A DNA stretch of 64,000 bases from Chloroflexota bacterium. Its GTDB lineage: Bacteria > Chloroflexota > Chloroflexia > Chloroheliales > Chloroheliaceae. The stretch is taken from NCBI GenBank assembly GCA_028287745.1, contig JAQBPB010000080.1, positions 53,783 to 117,782 on the forward strand, in the 5' to 3' direction. Below the pieces are notes generated by a model that made no database searches, had not been told where the DNA came from, and worked only from the letters and a program-made list of their open reading frames with translations. Shown piece by piece: positions 24,375 through 32,538 of this stretch. How positions within the stretch are numbered: position 1 is the stretch's first letter; each line of letters begins with the position of its first letter. A program made the position numbers and the translations under genes.

Positions 24375-26492
24375 TTATTCGAGCGCCCCGGCAATTCTTA
24401 GAAGCTGGCGCAGGATTGTCGCGAGCTGGTCGGCGGCGCGCGGGCTGGGCTGCAAAGGCAACTGCCCATAGCGGAACTCATCGTGTTCGAGCCTGGTCGG
24501 CTCGTCGGGATAGACTACCCAGGCCGCCACGACCGGCCGGGCCAGCGTGCCGGATTGGGCATCAGTCTTGGTGAAGTCACGAATGGAGTCACGGTATTCG
24601 TACTTGGCATAGAGGGTGCGGCGGTCCCGGCTGTAGGTCGCGTCCATAACGATGATTTTAGGCACTCGCTCGCCTTCTTCGAAAACCTCGATGGCAATGT
24701 CCGGCTTGCGCTTGGTCGAGCCCATACCAACCGGCGCGTAATAGCCATAGTAGCTCGGCCCGCCCATTTCCTCGTTTTCGTGCGCGTCGAAGTCCAGGCC
24801 GTTATCGCCAAAGCTGTTGGAAAAATCGCGAGAAGAGGGCCGGGAGCCGTTAAAGCTACGATATTCCCGGTCGTAAAAGACCACTATCCGGCGGCCCAGG
24901 GGGGAGACCAGTTCCATGGAACTGCCGCTTTGCAGGATATAGTTAAACCGGATTTTGCTGGTGAGATTGTTGACCGGCTTGCCTTCTTTGGCGACAACCG
25001 TAAAGCCCAGCTTTTCGACCATCGTCTGCAAGATGACGACCGTTACCCAGTACTCGTAAAGCTGGTTGACACTGCTTAACCGGACGCTCCGGCTGGCGTG
25101 TTCCAGGCCAACGGTACTGCTAACCAGGTCCACTTCCTCATCCAGGTCCGACTCAACCTGGCGTATCTGGCGGTAGAAGCGGTTTTCGCGCAATACCACG
25201 CTGGCCCGGCGAGGCCCAAGCGGCCCCAGGCTTGCCATAAAAGAATTGCGCACGCTGTCTTCCAACCTGGCCCGCATGCGTTTCAGGTTGTGAATGTATT
25301 CTTCGTTAGCCTTGATACGTACGGCCAGCGCCAGCGACCGGGTCCGGCTGCTGCGGTTTTGCTCCTGTTTGGCCGTCCGAATTTCGTCTTCCAGCTGGTG
25401 TTGGACCAGCTTTGAGAGATTTATTAACTTCTTGACGGTCATTTTCAGGAAGCGGTTTTCGTAAGTGTCAAACGCTTCTTCCAGGCGGGCCATCGGCACC
25501 CTGGTCGGCAGCGCCCGGACGCCGTGGGAAACCGGCCGGGCGGTGGGCCGCATTTTTTCCAGCTTGCGCTGGGCTTTCATTAGCTGGTCCTGCAGGCGGT
25601 TGAGCGGCGGGCTTTGCGGTTTTGGTTTCGGCTTGTCTTCCAGCTCCCCTTCGACAATCGCCTCGGCTCCCCGCTTGTCACCGGGCAAAACAATCCACTG
25701 GGAACCACTGCGGGAGGCCAGTTTCAGCGAACTGTAATTCAGGGCGTTGACCGTATTGGCCGGGACATTGGTAATCATGCGGCGCAGGACCCGGTGCGGT
25801 TGGTCCAGGATTTCAGGCAAGACCGAAATAATGCGCCGGTAATAGGCCGCGACAATATCATAACGGGCCGAGGCGACCGTCCTGGACCCGGCCAGCATTG
25901 AAATTTCGTGGGCGCGGCCCTTGTGGCTGTAGAGGACTTTTTCGTTCTGGCGTTTCAGCACTTCGCGCATGTATTCATAGTGCTGTTCGGCCAGGCGGGT
26001 TACCTGGAGCTGAATGTTGGAGGTAAAGCCCGGCACCGGCAGGCCGCGATACAGTAAAGTAACGCTGCAATCCCCGGCGTACTGTTCTTCTTGCATGCGC
26101 TGCTGCCACTCGCGAGTGCTGACCTTATAATTGGCTCGCAGCACATTCCATTCAACCGGGATACCCTGGGTCACTTCATCACGTTCGAGTTCCAGGGTAA
26201 TCTGGTAAATATCCAGCGGCACGTCCGTTACGTCGCCGGTATCAATCTCGAAGGTCAGGCGTTCGCGCTCGCCCAGGCCAATTTCACCGCGCCAGGGCAA
26301 GTACTGGCGGTTCACCAGTACGCGCACCTGCCGGAGAAGTTCCAGTTCGTCCTCGGTAATTTCACCGGAACGCCAGGCAGGCGGCGACCCCGGTACGGCG
26401 GAAGGAGGCCTTACCGGTGGGCGCAAGCCCTCGCCACCCCGGCTCGCCTCGTTCCAACCCGGCTCACTATAGTTGCCCGATGACCACATCAT
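24375..26492 (-). CDS. McrC-like protein: DUF2357 domain and PD-(D/E)xK-type nuclease domain
   Basis: Likely nuclease partner of the McrB-like ATPase encoded just upstream. After a Pro-rich N terminus come a beta-rich region (60-170, DUF2357-like) and a helical, strongly charged region with coiled-coil potential (about 295-455). A C-terminal nuclease-like domain follows with LYEYWVTVVILQTM near 480, KPDIAIEV near 597 and IIVMDATYS near 613-621. In active PD-(D/E)xK enzymes the last motif is normally D-A-K; here it is D-A-T, with K630 in YAKYEYRD as a possible replacement. The gene overlaps the McrB-like gene by 26 nt, so translation is probably coupled. Role as a restriction or defence nuclease is inferred from family and pairing. 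Confidence 0.75.
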   Translation of the reverse strand: MMWSSGNYSEPGWNEASRGGEGLRPPVRPPSAVPGSPPAWRSGEITEDELELLRQVRVLVNRQYLPWRGEIGLGERERLTFEIDTGDVTDVPLDIYQITLELERDEVTQGIPVEWNVLRANYKVSTREWQQRMQEEQYAGDCSVTLLYRGLPVPGFTSNIQLQVTRLAEQHYEYMREVLKRQNEKVLYSHKGRAHEISMLAGSRTVASARYDIVAAYYRRIISVLPEILDQPHRVLRRMITNVPANTVNALNYSSLKLASRSGSQWIVLPGDKRGAEAIVEGELEDKPKPKPQSPPLNRLQDQLMKAQRKLEKMRPTARPVSHGVRALPTRVPMARLEEAFDTYENRFLKMTVKKLINLSKLVQHQLEDEIRTAKQEQNRSSRTRSLALAVRIKANEEYIHNLKRMRARLEDSVRNSFMASLGPLGPRRASVVLRENRFYRQIRQVESDLDEEVDLVSSTVGLEHASRSVRLSSVNQLYEYWVTVVILQTMVEKLGFTVVAKEGKPVNNLTSKIRFNYILQSGSSMELVSPLGRRIVVFYDREYRSFNGSRPSSRDFSNSFGDNGLDFDAHENEEMGGPSYYGYYAPVGMGSTKRKPDIAIEVFEEGERVPKIIVMDATYSRDRRTLYAKYEYRDSIRDFTKTDAQSGTLARPVVAAWVVYPDEPTRLEHDEFRYGQLPLQPSPRAADQLATILRQLLRIAGALE

Positions 26493-28443
26493 CTTCTTCC
26501 AACTTGCTACTCAGTTCGGTGATAGCCTCGTGACTGCGTTCGAAAAGCGGCCGGTCAGTCTCGGGACTGCGGGCTTCCTGTTCGAAGTAAGTCGTCAGCT
26601 TTTCCAGCATGACCCGCTGGCGGTTGTGGTCGCTCGACACCTCGAGTTTGACCAGCACTTTCTGGACAATTTGAATGTCCAGGGCAGCGGCCATTGTAAA
26701 ATACCCGGCCCGGTAAGCCTCATCCACCCAATCGAGGATTTCATGGACCGTCCGGTAGCCGAACTGTTGCCCGGCTTCGGCCAGCCGCAGGTTGATCTCT
26801 TTGAGATGGGTGCCTACGAATTCCAGCAGGTCATCGGAGTAGTCGTTGCGCAGCAGGTCCAGCATGTGGCCGATTTCGATCCGGTCAATTTTTATAATGT
26901 TGGCCCGGTCCAGAACCTTGCGACTGAAGGTATGGGTCGTTTCATCCAGGTTCACCGTCCCGGTAATATAGAGGTTCGGTGGAATAACCAGGTCCTGGTC
27001 CACTTCGTCGTCCGGGCCCTTGGGCTGGTCGTACAGGCGAATTTTGCGCAGGTCGCCCTTAACTTCCATGCGGCTCAAGAAATCGGAGAAGTAATATTCG
27101 GCCCGGGCCAGGTTCATTTCGTCCAGGCAGACAAAATATTTTTTAGGGTTACGCGGGTCTTTTTCATAAGCGACTGACGCATTATAGACATGTTTACAAA
27201 ATTCAGAGGGCACAAAATGTTTGTTTAAAATATCGTAATTTCCTAACAAACTTTCATTAGACTGCCAATCCGGCCGGATACTGACCAGGCAATATTTGCC
27301 GTTCATTGCCTCGGCATAAACCTGGGTCAGGCGGGTCTTGCCGCCGCCCGAAACGCCGGTCAAAATTACAAATGGCTTTGAAACCAGTGAAATATGGTAG
27401 CGCCAGATTAGCTCATCCGGGTAATAAAGTTTTTCGCGTTTTAGATGTTCGATTACACGATTAACTTCGGCGGTAACAACTTTATTCGGTTTGGGCGCGG
27501 GCGGCAGGGGCACGGTTACAGGGCGCGGCACATAACCATTGGTATAGGCTGAACTCAGTCCCCGGCTGTAACCGGTTGTCTGGGACGGGGCATCAGCGGA
27601 AAGCTGGACAATTTTTCCCAGGCGAGTAACGACCGCTTCACATTGTTCGGCTTCGCTAACCCGTCCGGCACTACGTAATTCATTGGCTCTTAATTCATGT
27701 TTATCTTGGATACTTTGCAAGGCAGAAATTATATAACTGCGATCAATTTTGCGGATATATTTACTAAAAGTTTCACTGCGGACGGAGCGGTTCCAGACCG
27801 GGCTGCTATCGATTAAACCATCCATAAAGCGGACTGAAAGGTCCGGGTTGCCGTTAATTAAGTAATGTGGCTTGCCGAGTAACATTCCATCCCGGCTGTC
27901 TTTACGTTCAATTTTATCAACTACATACACCCCGACCAGGTAATTGAAATTTGCCCGGTTAGTCCAGAAGAACATTACGGAGCCAGGGGAAACAGTTTGC
28001 AAAAATTCGCTATATTCATCATCGGCCGGTTTCCAGACTTTAAACCCATTTTTACTAAATAAGGAGAGGTCATAGCAGCGGGATTCACCTTTGTCACAAT
28101 AGTTCGCCCGGAAATGTTCCTGGGCCCCACACATTACCCTGACCGGATTACTACAGATTGTGCCATCAAACCCGGCGATATGCCGGTTTACTTTTAAGAG
28201 CAGACAATTATCAAGAGTTAAACTATATGTTAAGCGTGCTTCAGGTTTTATCTCGGCCGGAATGGTACTGAGGTCGTAATTGGAGAAGGCCCGGCTAAAG
28301 GCGGTCTCGCCCGGTGGCGGCGAGGCGGCTACTTCAATGGCGACCCTACCTGCCAGGTCATTTATGCCCGGGCTTTCGGACAAGGCAGATTCGGGCGGCG
28401 TTAGTGAGCTTAAACCTTCGTTGGTTCCTGGTGAAAAGCTCAT
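26467..28443 (-). CDS. McrB-like AAA+ NTPase with a novel Cys-containing N-terminal region
   Basis: AAA+ motor of the McrB family, which in known systems hydrolyses GTP to drive a McrC nuclease on modified DNA. The C-terminal half has Walker A GVSGGGKTRL (363-372), Walker B YFVCLDEMNLA (436-446), then TGTVNLDETTHTFSRKVLDRAN (494-515) in the place of the McrB sensor region. The N-terminal 330 residues match no domain I can name. They hold a segment with four Cys (ICSNP, MCGA, NYCDKGESRCYDL) at about 97-123, then a beta-rich stretch (GSVMFFWTNRANFNYLVGVYVV) that might act as the target-recognition part. AAGGAGG lies 8 nt before the ATG at 28443. Walker A has SGGG in place of the usual PxTG. Confidence 0.78.
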   Translation of the reverse strand: MSFSPGTNEGLSSLTPPESALSESPGINDLAGRVAIEVAASPPPGETAFSRAFSNYDLSTIPAEIKPEARLTYSLTLDNCLLLKVNRHIAGFDGTICSNPVRVMCGAQEHFRANYCDKGESRCYDLSLFSKNGFKVWKPADDEYSEFLQTVSPGSVMFFWTNRANFNYLVGVYVVDKIERKDSRDGMLLGKPHYLINGNPDLSVRFMDGLIDSSPVWNRSVRSETFSKYIRKIDRSYIISALQSIQDKHELRANELRSAGRVSEAEQCEAVVTRLGKIVQLSADAPSQTTGYSRGLSSAYTNGYVPRPVTVPLPPAPKPNKVVTAEVNRVIEHLKREKLYYPDELIWRYHISLVSKPFVILTGVSGGGKTRLTQVYAEAMNGKYCLVSIRPDWQSNESLLGNYDILNKHFVPSEFCKHVYNASVAYEKDPRNPKKYFVCLDEMNLARAEYYFSDFLSRMEVKGDLRKIRLYDQPKGPDDEVDQDLVIPPNLYITGTVNLDETTHTFSRKVLDRANIIKIDRIEIGHMLDLLRNDYSDDLLEFVGTHLKEINLRLAEAGQQFGYRTVHEILDWVDEAYRAGYFTMAAALDIQIVQKVLVKLEVSSDHNRQRVMLEKLTTYFEQEARSPETDRPLFERSHEAITELSSKLEEDDVVIGQL

Positions 28444-28494
28444 TTTTTCATCCTCCTTAAATTTATTTAATTGTTTTAGGTAAATTAGGTCCAT

Positions 28495-29008
28495 ATTTTT
28501 TGTTTGTTACATATATTCGGTTTTACTTGATGCAGCGCTTTGAATTGGTGTTTGGATGGGTGAGGTTCCAAACAGTTAAGCGAAGACCATGAATTTCGAA
28601 AATTAAATAAGTAAGGCCAGTCCCTTTACAAGAAACAAACCTTACGGGCCGTGCTATTGCAGAATAGAGTGAAAGCCTCAAACTTTTCTTAAAAAGCTTT
28701 CTGTACAAGGCTTCTTAGGCCAAGGGACCATTTGATTAAAGGTAATCCTCTGTATCAAAGTAGGCAAGGAAAAGGCCAATCCTGGCGGCAATTGAAAGCT
28801 CAATTCTATCCTTGCAGTGTACCCTTTAGCTTCAATAAAAGCAAGCCGGATAGAACTCACACAACTCAATTTTAGGCCGGTCTGTAATATTAATCAGGAC
28901 AATTGTACCATCCAAATTTATTAAATTTCCCCGGCCTTTTTACAGGCCAAGCCGTTAAGAATTGGCCCACTATTTTTCATAAAGTCATGAAGGATTTTGA
29001 GAATTTTA
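28495..29008. other. AT-rich intergenic region
   Basis: About 510 bp upstream of the McrB-like gene and of the divergent gene at 29229. Two 61-63-codon frames lack Shine-Dalgarno sites. I see no RNA gene and no repeat. Confidence 0.5.
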
Positions 29009-29037
29009 TTGACAGATAATACCAGTAAGGATATAAT
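29009..29037 (+). promoter_or_regulatory. Consensus sigma-70 promoter
   Basis: TTGACA (29009-29014), 17 bp, TATAAT (29032-29037): both hexamers perfect. It drives the small gene at 29229 through a leader of about 185 nt that contains an imperfect hairpin around 29078-29100. Confidence 0.88.
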
Positions 29038-29228
29038 TAGAACATAATTTCGTTTAATTTGCGGCCATTTTTAAACACGGTTTTTTTAAAAACCGGTGGC
29101 ACTTTTCAGACCGCTTGCAGATAAAAAAGTACAGAGAAAATAAAAGAATTTATTAAGTAAGTGACGCGGATTAAAGGCGGTTCGACCGGAAAAAAGCTTC
29201 GACCGTCTCAAATAAAGGAGTAGCAATT

Positions 29229-29648
29229 ATGGCGATGACAACGAACGAAGCTAATAACACTTCCCGGCGGCCAGCCGGTACCCGGCGCAATACTAGCAAA
29301 GCAAATATTCCGCCGGTGAGTACGGAAGCAACGGCCCGTAAGCTGGAACCGTCGGTTGATGATACCTCCCTGGAAACATTGGAATTTGAAGGAAGTACTA
29401 TGAAACAGCCCAACCGGAAAGCACAACCCGACCGAGAAGCTGAAATCCGGCACCAGGAACGCCAGCAAACTATTGCCCGCCTGATCGAAAAGCGCGATGA
29501 ATATGTCGAGCGGCTGGACATTGGCGCGGCTAAAATCGAAGAAGCCCGCAGCCAGGGTAAAAATGTTACCCTGTGGGAAGATTACTGGATCCAACTTTTA
29601 CGCCAGTATGAAGCAATCTGTGATAAATTGCGGGACTTAGCCAGCTAA
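29229..29648 (+). CDS. Uncharacterised small hydrophilic protein
   Basis: I do not recognise this 139-aa protein. The first 70 residues are polar, rich in Arg, Thr, Asn and Pro, and probably disordered. The last 65 residues (EAEIRHQERQQTIARLIEKR, then AAKIEEARSQGKNVTLWEDY with a helical end) look like an amphipathic coiled coil. There is no signal peptide or membrane segment. AAAGGAG lies just before the ATG, a perfect consensus promoter lies 200 bp upstream and a clean terminator follows. The gene is therefore real, monocistronic and probably strongly expressed. Confidence 0.75.
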   Translation: MAMTTNEANNTSRRPAGTRRNTSKANIPPVSTEATARKLEPSVDDTSLETLEFEGSTMKQPNRKAQPDREAEIRHQERQQTIARLIEKRDEYVERLDIGAAKIEEARSQGKNVTLWEDYWIQLLRQYEAICDKLRDLAS

Positions 29649-29674
29649 GACTGCTTTCCAAACTCATTTTTAAG

Positions 29675-29700
29675 ACCGGCCCGGTGCAGGGCCGGTTTTT
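29675..29700 (+). terminator. Terminator after the small hydrophilic protein gene
   Basis: 8-bp stem ACCGGCCC / GGGCCGGT with a 6-nt loop, followed by a T-run. Confidence 0.9.
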
Positions 29701-29758
29701 TATTGTCTTTTTACAGGCGTAATACAATTTTATGTTACACAATCTTAAATTTAGCTTA

Positions 29759-29787
29759 TTGTCCTGAGCCTTAAAATGCGATACTAT
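29759..29787 (+). promoter_or_regulatory. Possible promoter of the response-regulator gene
   Basis: TTGTCC and TACTAT are 17 bp apart, about 90 nt before the ATG at 29879. It is a weaker match than the other promoters listed. Confidence 0.4.
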
Positions 29788-29878
29788 ATAAAGACTAACT
29801 TTTTTAGAGGTCTAGTATTAAATTAAAATAATTTAGCATATTAATAAATATTCCTGTCATACAGGCAAAAGTGTATAT

Positions 29879-30946
29879 ATGACTCAACCAACTGAAAAAA
29901 TTTTATTAGTAGACGCCGACCAGAACCTTTTAAGGCAACTCGGCACCCAGTTATATCAAGCCGGTTACCATGTTGTAGTAGCTGAAAACGGCCAGGAAGC
30001 CCTGGCTAGAGCCCAGCAGGTCAAGCCGACCCTGACTATCCTGGACCTGTTAATGCCTGACATGGCAGGAGTGGAAGTCTGCCGCCGCCTGCGCAAAGCG
30101 CATCTCAATATGCACGTAATTATCCTGACCGCGATGGACTCAGCCGACGACCATATTGCCGGGCTGGAAGCGGGAGCTGACGATTATATTCTCAAACCGG
30201 TTAATCCTAAAGAACTTATCTTGCGGGTAAAATCAGTCCTGCGGCGCACCAATCAAACTACTTATCTAGCCGCAAATCCAGCGCGGACTGAATCGCCACG
30301 CAACACGGCACCTTTATTACAAAACGGCATGCCAAGCCGTGGCACAAATCCACTGCCCCGGCAACTGGACCCCAGACACGTCCAGCGAGTAAATGGCGTT
30401 TTACAAGTTGCGGCCCAGGAGGCCCAGCTTCAAAATATTTCGGGAGCCCGCGAACTTTACCTGGAAGTCCTCAACCTGGACCCAAACAATGAAACGGCGC
30501 TTATCTGGCTGGCCTGGCATACCACCGACCCTTATGATGGGGTGCGGTTCCTTGAGAAACTGGTCGAAAACCACCCGGAAAACACCCAGTTCCAGGAATT
30601 CCTGGCCGCCGGTAAACGGCGCTGTCAGGAACTGGACCAGCTAATTTCAGGGTCAGGCGTTTTAGGTTACTGGACCATGGCCGAGCAAATACAGCAGGAA
30701 CGAGTCACGAAAGGGCTGGACCGTCGGAGCGCATCGGTCACACCGGTCGGCCAACTTTTGCTGCAAAAAGGGTATATCACCAGGGAACAGCTAGAAACGG
30801 CGGTGGTTGTTCATGAAATGTTCACCCGCTTAGGCGAACCAAAGAAGCTGGGTGAAGTGCTGCTGGAATACGGCTATCTGACCCAGGAACAGTTACAAAC
30901 GGTTTTAAGCGAGCAGGTATCGGACTTTAACAGCAACTTCTATTAA
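29879..30946 (+). CDS. Response regulator with TPR-like middle and MshEN/GspE-N C-terminal domain
   Basis: A receiver domain fills residues 5-125, with the phosphoacceptor D56 in LTILDLLMPD, the T/A pair at IILTAMDS and the conserved Lys in DDYILKPVN. A linker and a helical TPR-like segment (about 165-235, SGARELYLEVLNLDPNNETALIWLAW) follow. The C terminus (about 287-350) has two GQLLLQKGYITREQLETA / GEVLLEYGYLTQEQLQTVLSEQ half-repeats, the pattern of the MshEN domain. That domain sits at the N terminus of type II secretion and pilus ATPases, and in some of them it binds c-di-GMP. There is no DNA-binding domain. It may regulate a pilus or surface motility machine, but no partner kinase is adjacent. 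Confidence 0.82.
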   Translation: MTQPTEKILLVDADQNLLRQLGTQLYQAGYHVVVAENGQEALARAQQVKPTLTILDLLMPDMAGVEVCRRLRKAHLNMHVIILTAMDSADDHIAGLEAGADDYILKPVNPKELILRVKSVLRRTNQTTYLAANPARTESPRNTAPLLQNGMPSRGTNPLPRQLDPRHVQRVNGVLQVAAQEAQLQNISGARELYLEVLNLDPNNETALIWLAWHTTDPYDGVRFLEKLVENHPENTQFQEFLAAGKRRCQELDQLISGSGVLGYWTMAEQIQQERVTKGLDRRSASVTPVGQLLLQKGYITREQLETAVVVHEMFTRLGEPKKLGEVLLEYGYLTQEQLQTVLSEQVSDFNSNFY

Positions 30947-31016
30947 TCCCCTTGCCCCTTAATCCCCTTACCCCTGGCTAAAAACCGCTATAGCTAAACC
31001 AGGTTACCGGTTAAAA

Positions 31017-31601
31017 TCAAGGTTTGAAGTGCCAGAGTTCGCGACGGCTGGTGGAAACCGCCGAAGCGCCGGACCGCAGCACTTCTTGAATCGTTTCAGT
31101 AGTCTGGATAAGGCCGCTGGCAATAACCGGGCATCGAACATCGCGTTCCAACAAATCCCGGATATAAGGCACCGCTACCCCCGGCAGCATTTCGACCGCG
31201 TCCGGGTTCAAGCTGTTCAGCAAGTGGACCCCGGTGCCGTAGGCCGCCGAGTCCAGCACAAAAAACCGCAAAATAGAAATCAAGCCGAGCGACCGGGCCT
31301 CCTTTATCAGGTTGGAGCGGGTGCTTACAATGCCCGAGATACCAAATTGCTGCTTGAGGTAGGTCAACCCGGCTTTGTCCCGTCCAATGCCTTCCATCAA
31401 GTCGATATGAAGTAGAATCACAAGGCGGCCCTGGGCCTGGTTCAAAACCCGTTCAACATCGAATATATCGCCTTTGAGCATGATAGCGGTCGGTAGCCCA
31501 AGTTCAAGCACCAGGGACAAGTCGCCGGGCAGCCGCATGGCCGGGATTATACGCCGCTCAAAGAAAGCTTGCGGCAAGTTGGAAGGTACGGAGAGAGTCA
31601 T
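31017..31601 (-). CDS. glpP: Glycerol-3-phosphate-responsive antiterminator
   Basis: GlpP-family RNA-binding antiterminator, a TIM-barrel protein that lets transcription of glycerol genes continue when glycerol-3-phosphate is bound. Recognisable stretches are IMLKGDIFDVE, HIDLMEGIGRDKAGLTYL, GIVSTRSNLIKEA and PDAVEMLPGVAVPYI. I start at the ATG at 31601, which has AAGG 6 nt upstream; the longer frame adds 15 unlike residues. The gene follows the methyltransferase gene by 13 nt. No glpF, glpK or glpD is in the window, but a glycerophosphodiesterase lies 4.5 kb away on the other strand. Confidence 0.88.
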   Translation of the reverse strand: MTLSVPSNLPQAFFERRIIPAMRLPGDLSLVLELGLPTAIMLKGDIFDVERVLNQAQGRLVILLHIDLMEGIGRDKAGLTYLKQQFGISGIVSTRSNLIKEARSLGLISILRFFVLDSAAYGTGVHLLNSLNPDAVEMLPGVAVPYIRDLLERDVRCPVIASGLIQTTETIQEVLRSGASAVSTSRRELWHFKP

Positions 31602-31614
31602 TTTGGACCTTAGC

Positions 31615-32511
31615 TTAGTTACGCTGGGCTGAAAAAAGAGCGGCACCTTCCTGGTAAGCCAGGTAGCCGGTAGAAGCGATAATCTCCGCCATTTCGTGCA
31701 TTACACCGGAATAAAGCGCCAGCCATTGTTCCGGGCGAATTCCCGGCTCGGCCAGGCCGCTAGACTTCTGAAAGAGCAGTCCCGAAGCATAATATTTACC
31801 AAGTTCAGCCAGGCCGGTAAATTTCAAATGCCGGGCATAAAGCTTAACCCGGCTGGCGGTGTAAGCCGGGGCAAGCCACTCGGCCCCATTCTCCAGGTTA
31901 AAGCGCTGACCGGGCCGGGTAGTGTGGTGGTAAAGCCGGGCTGGAAAACCCAGGGCGGCCTGGTAGCGTTCGTGGGCAGCCCGGAGTGGTGAAACGTCAC
32001 CGGAGTCGGCGGTAACAATAAAAATTGAACCGCCCGGCGCAAGAACCGCCGCGACCGCCGCCAGGGCTCCGGCGATATCCCCGGTTTGATTGAGCATGCG
32101 GTTGCACATTGCAGCCCCGAAGGAGGCCGGTTCAAAAGGCAGGTGCAGGATATCACCCTGGACCAGCGCGGCCCCCGCTATATCCTTTAGACGGGCCTGG
32201 GCCTTTAAGAGCGCATCACGGCTGCGGTCCAGCCCAACCGCCAGGCCCTCCGGGACCGCCGGGTCTGCCAGGAGAGCGGCCAGGTAATGGCCGGGACCGC
32301 AACCCGCGTCGAGCAGAAAAGGACGCTGCCGGTAAACCTCGCTGTTATGTAAAGCAGCCGAAATATGGATTAAAGCCCATTCTTCGGTGCTATCAGCCCC
32401 GCCGGTCAGTAAGGTTGTAGCGGCCTGGCGCAGGGCCAGGTGAGTTTCTTGCCGCTCCCGGGGATGTTCCCAGAGCCAGCGCAACTCGTCCTGCTTAAGA
32501 GAAAAGTCCAC
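31615..32511 (-). CDS. SAM-dependent class I methyltransferase
   Basis: Small-molecule-type methyltransferase. Motif I is LLDAGCGPGHYLAALL (about residues 65-80), the acidic end of strand 2 is GLDRSRDALLKAQ, motif II region is LVQGDILHLPFEPASFGAAMCN, and motif III is VLAPGGSIFIVT. The N-terminal 60 residues and the C-terminal 100 residues probably form the substrate pocket; the substrate is unknown. It lies between the amidase-like gene (27 nt upstream) and glpP (13 nt downstream), so the three are likely one transcript. Confidence 0.83.
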   Translation of the reverse strand: MDFSLKQDELRWLWEHPRERQETHLALRQAATTLLTGGADSTEEWALIHISAALHNSEVYRQRPFLLDAGCGPGHYLAALLADPAVPEGLAVGLDRSRDALLKAQARLKDIAGAALVQGDILHLPFEPASFGAAMCNRMLNQTGDIAGALAAVAAVLAPGGSIFIVTADSGDVSPLRAAHERYQAALGFPARLYHHTTRPGQRFNLENGAEWLAPAYTASRVKLYARHLKFTGLAELGKYYASGLLFQKSSGLAEPGIRPEQWLALYSGVMHEMAEIIASTGYLAYQEGAALFSAQRN

Positions 32512-32538
32512 CGGTTTAACCTGTTACCCTGAGCAATA

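Noticed and set aside
28495..29008. Extra small gene of the McrBC-like system
   Set aside because: The two short frames here have no ribosome-binding site and no plausible protein features.
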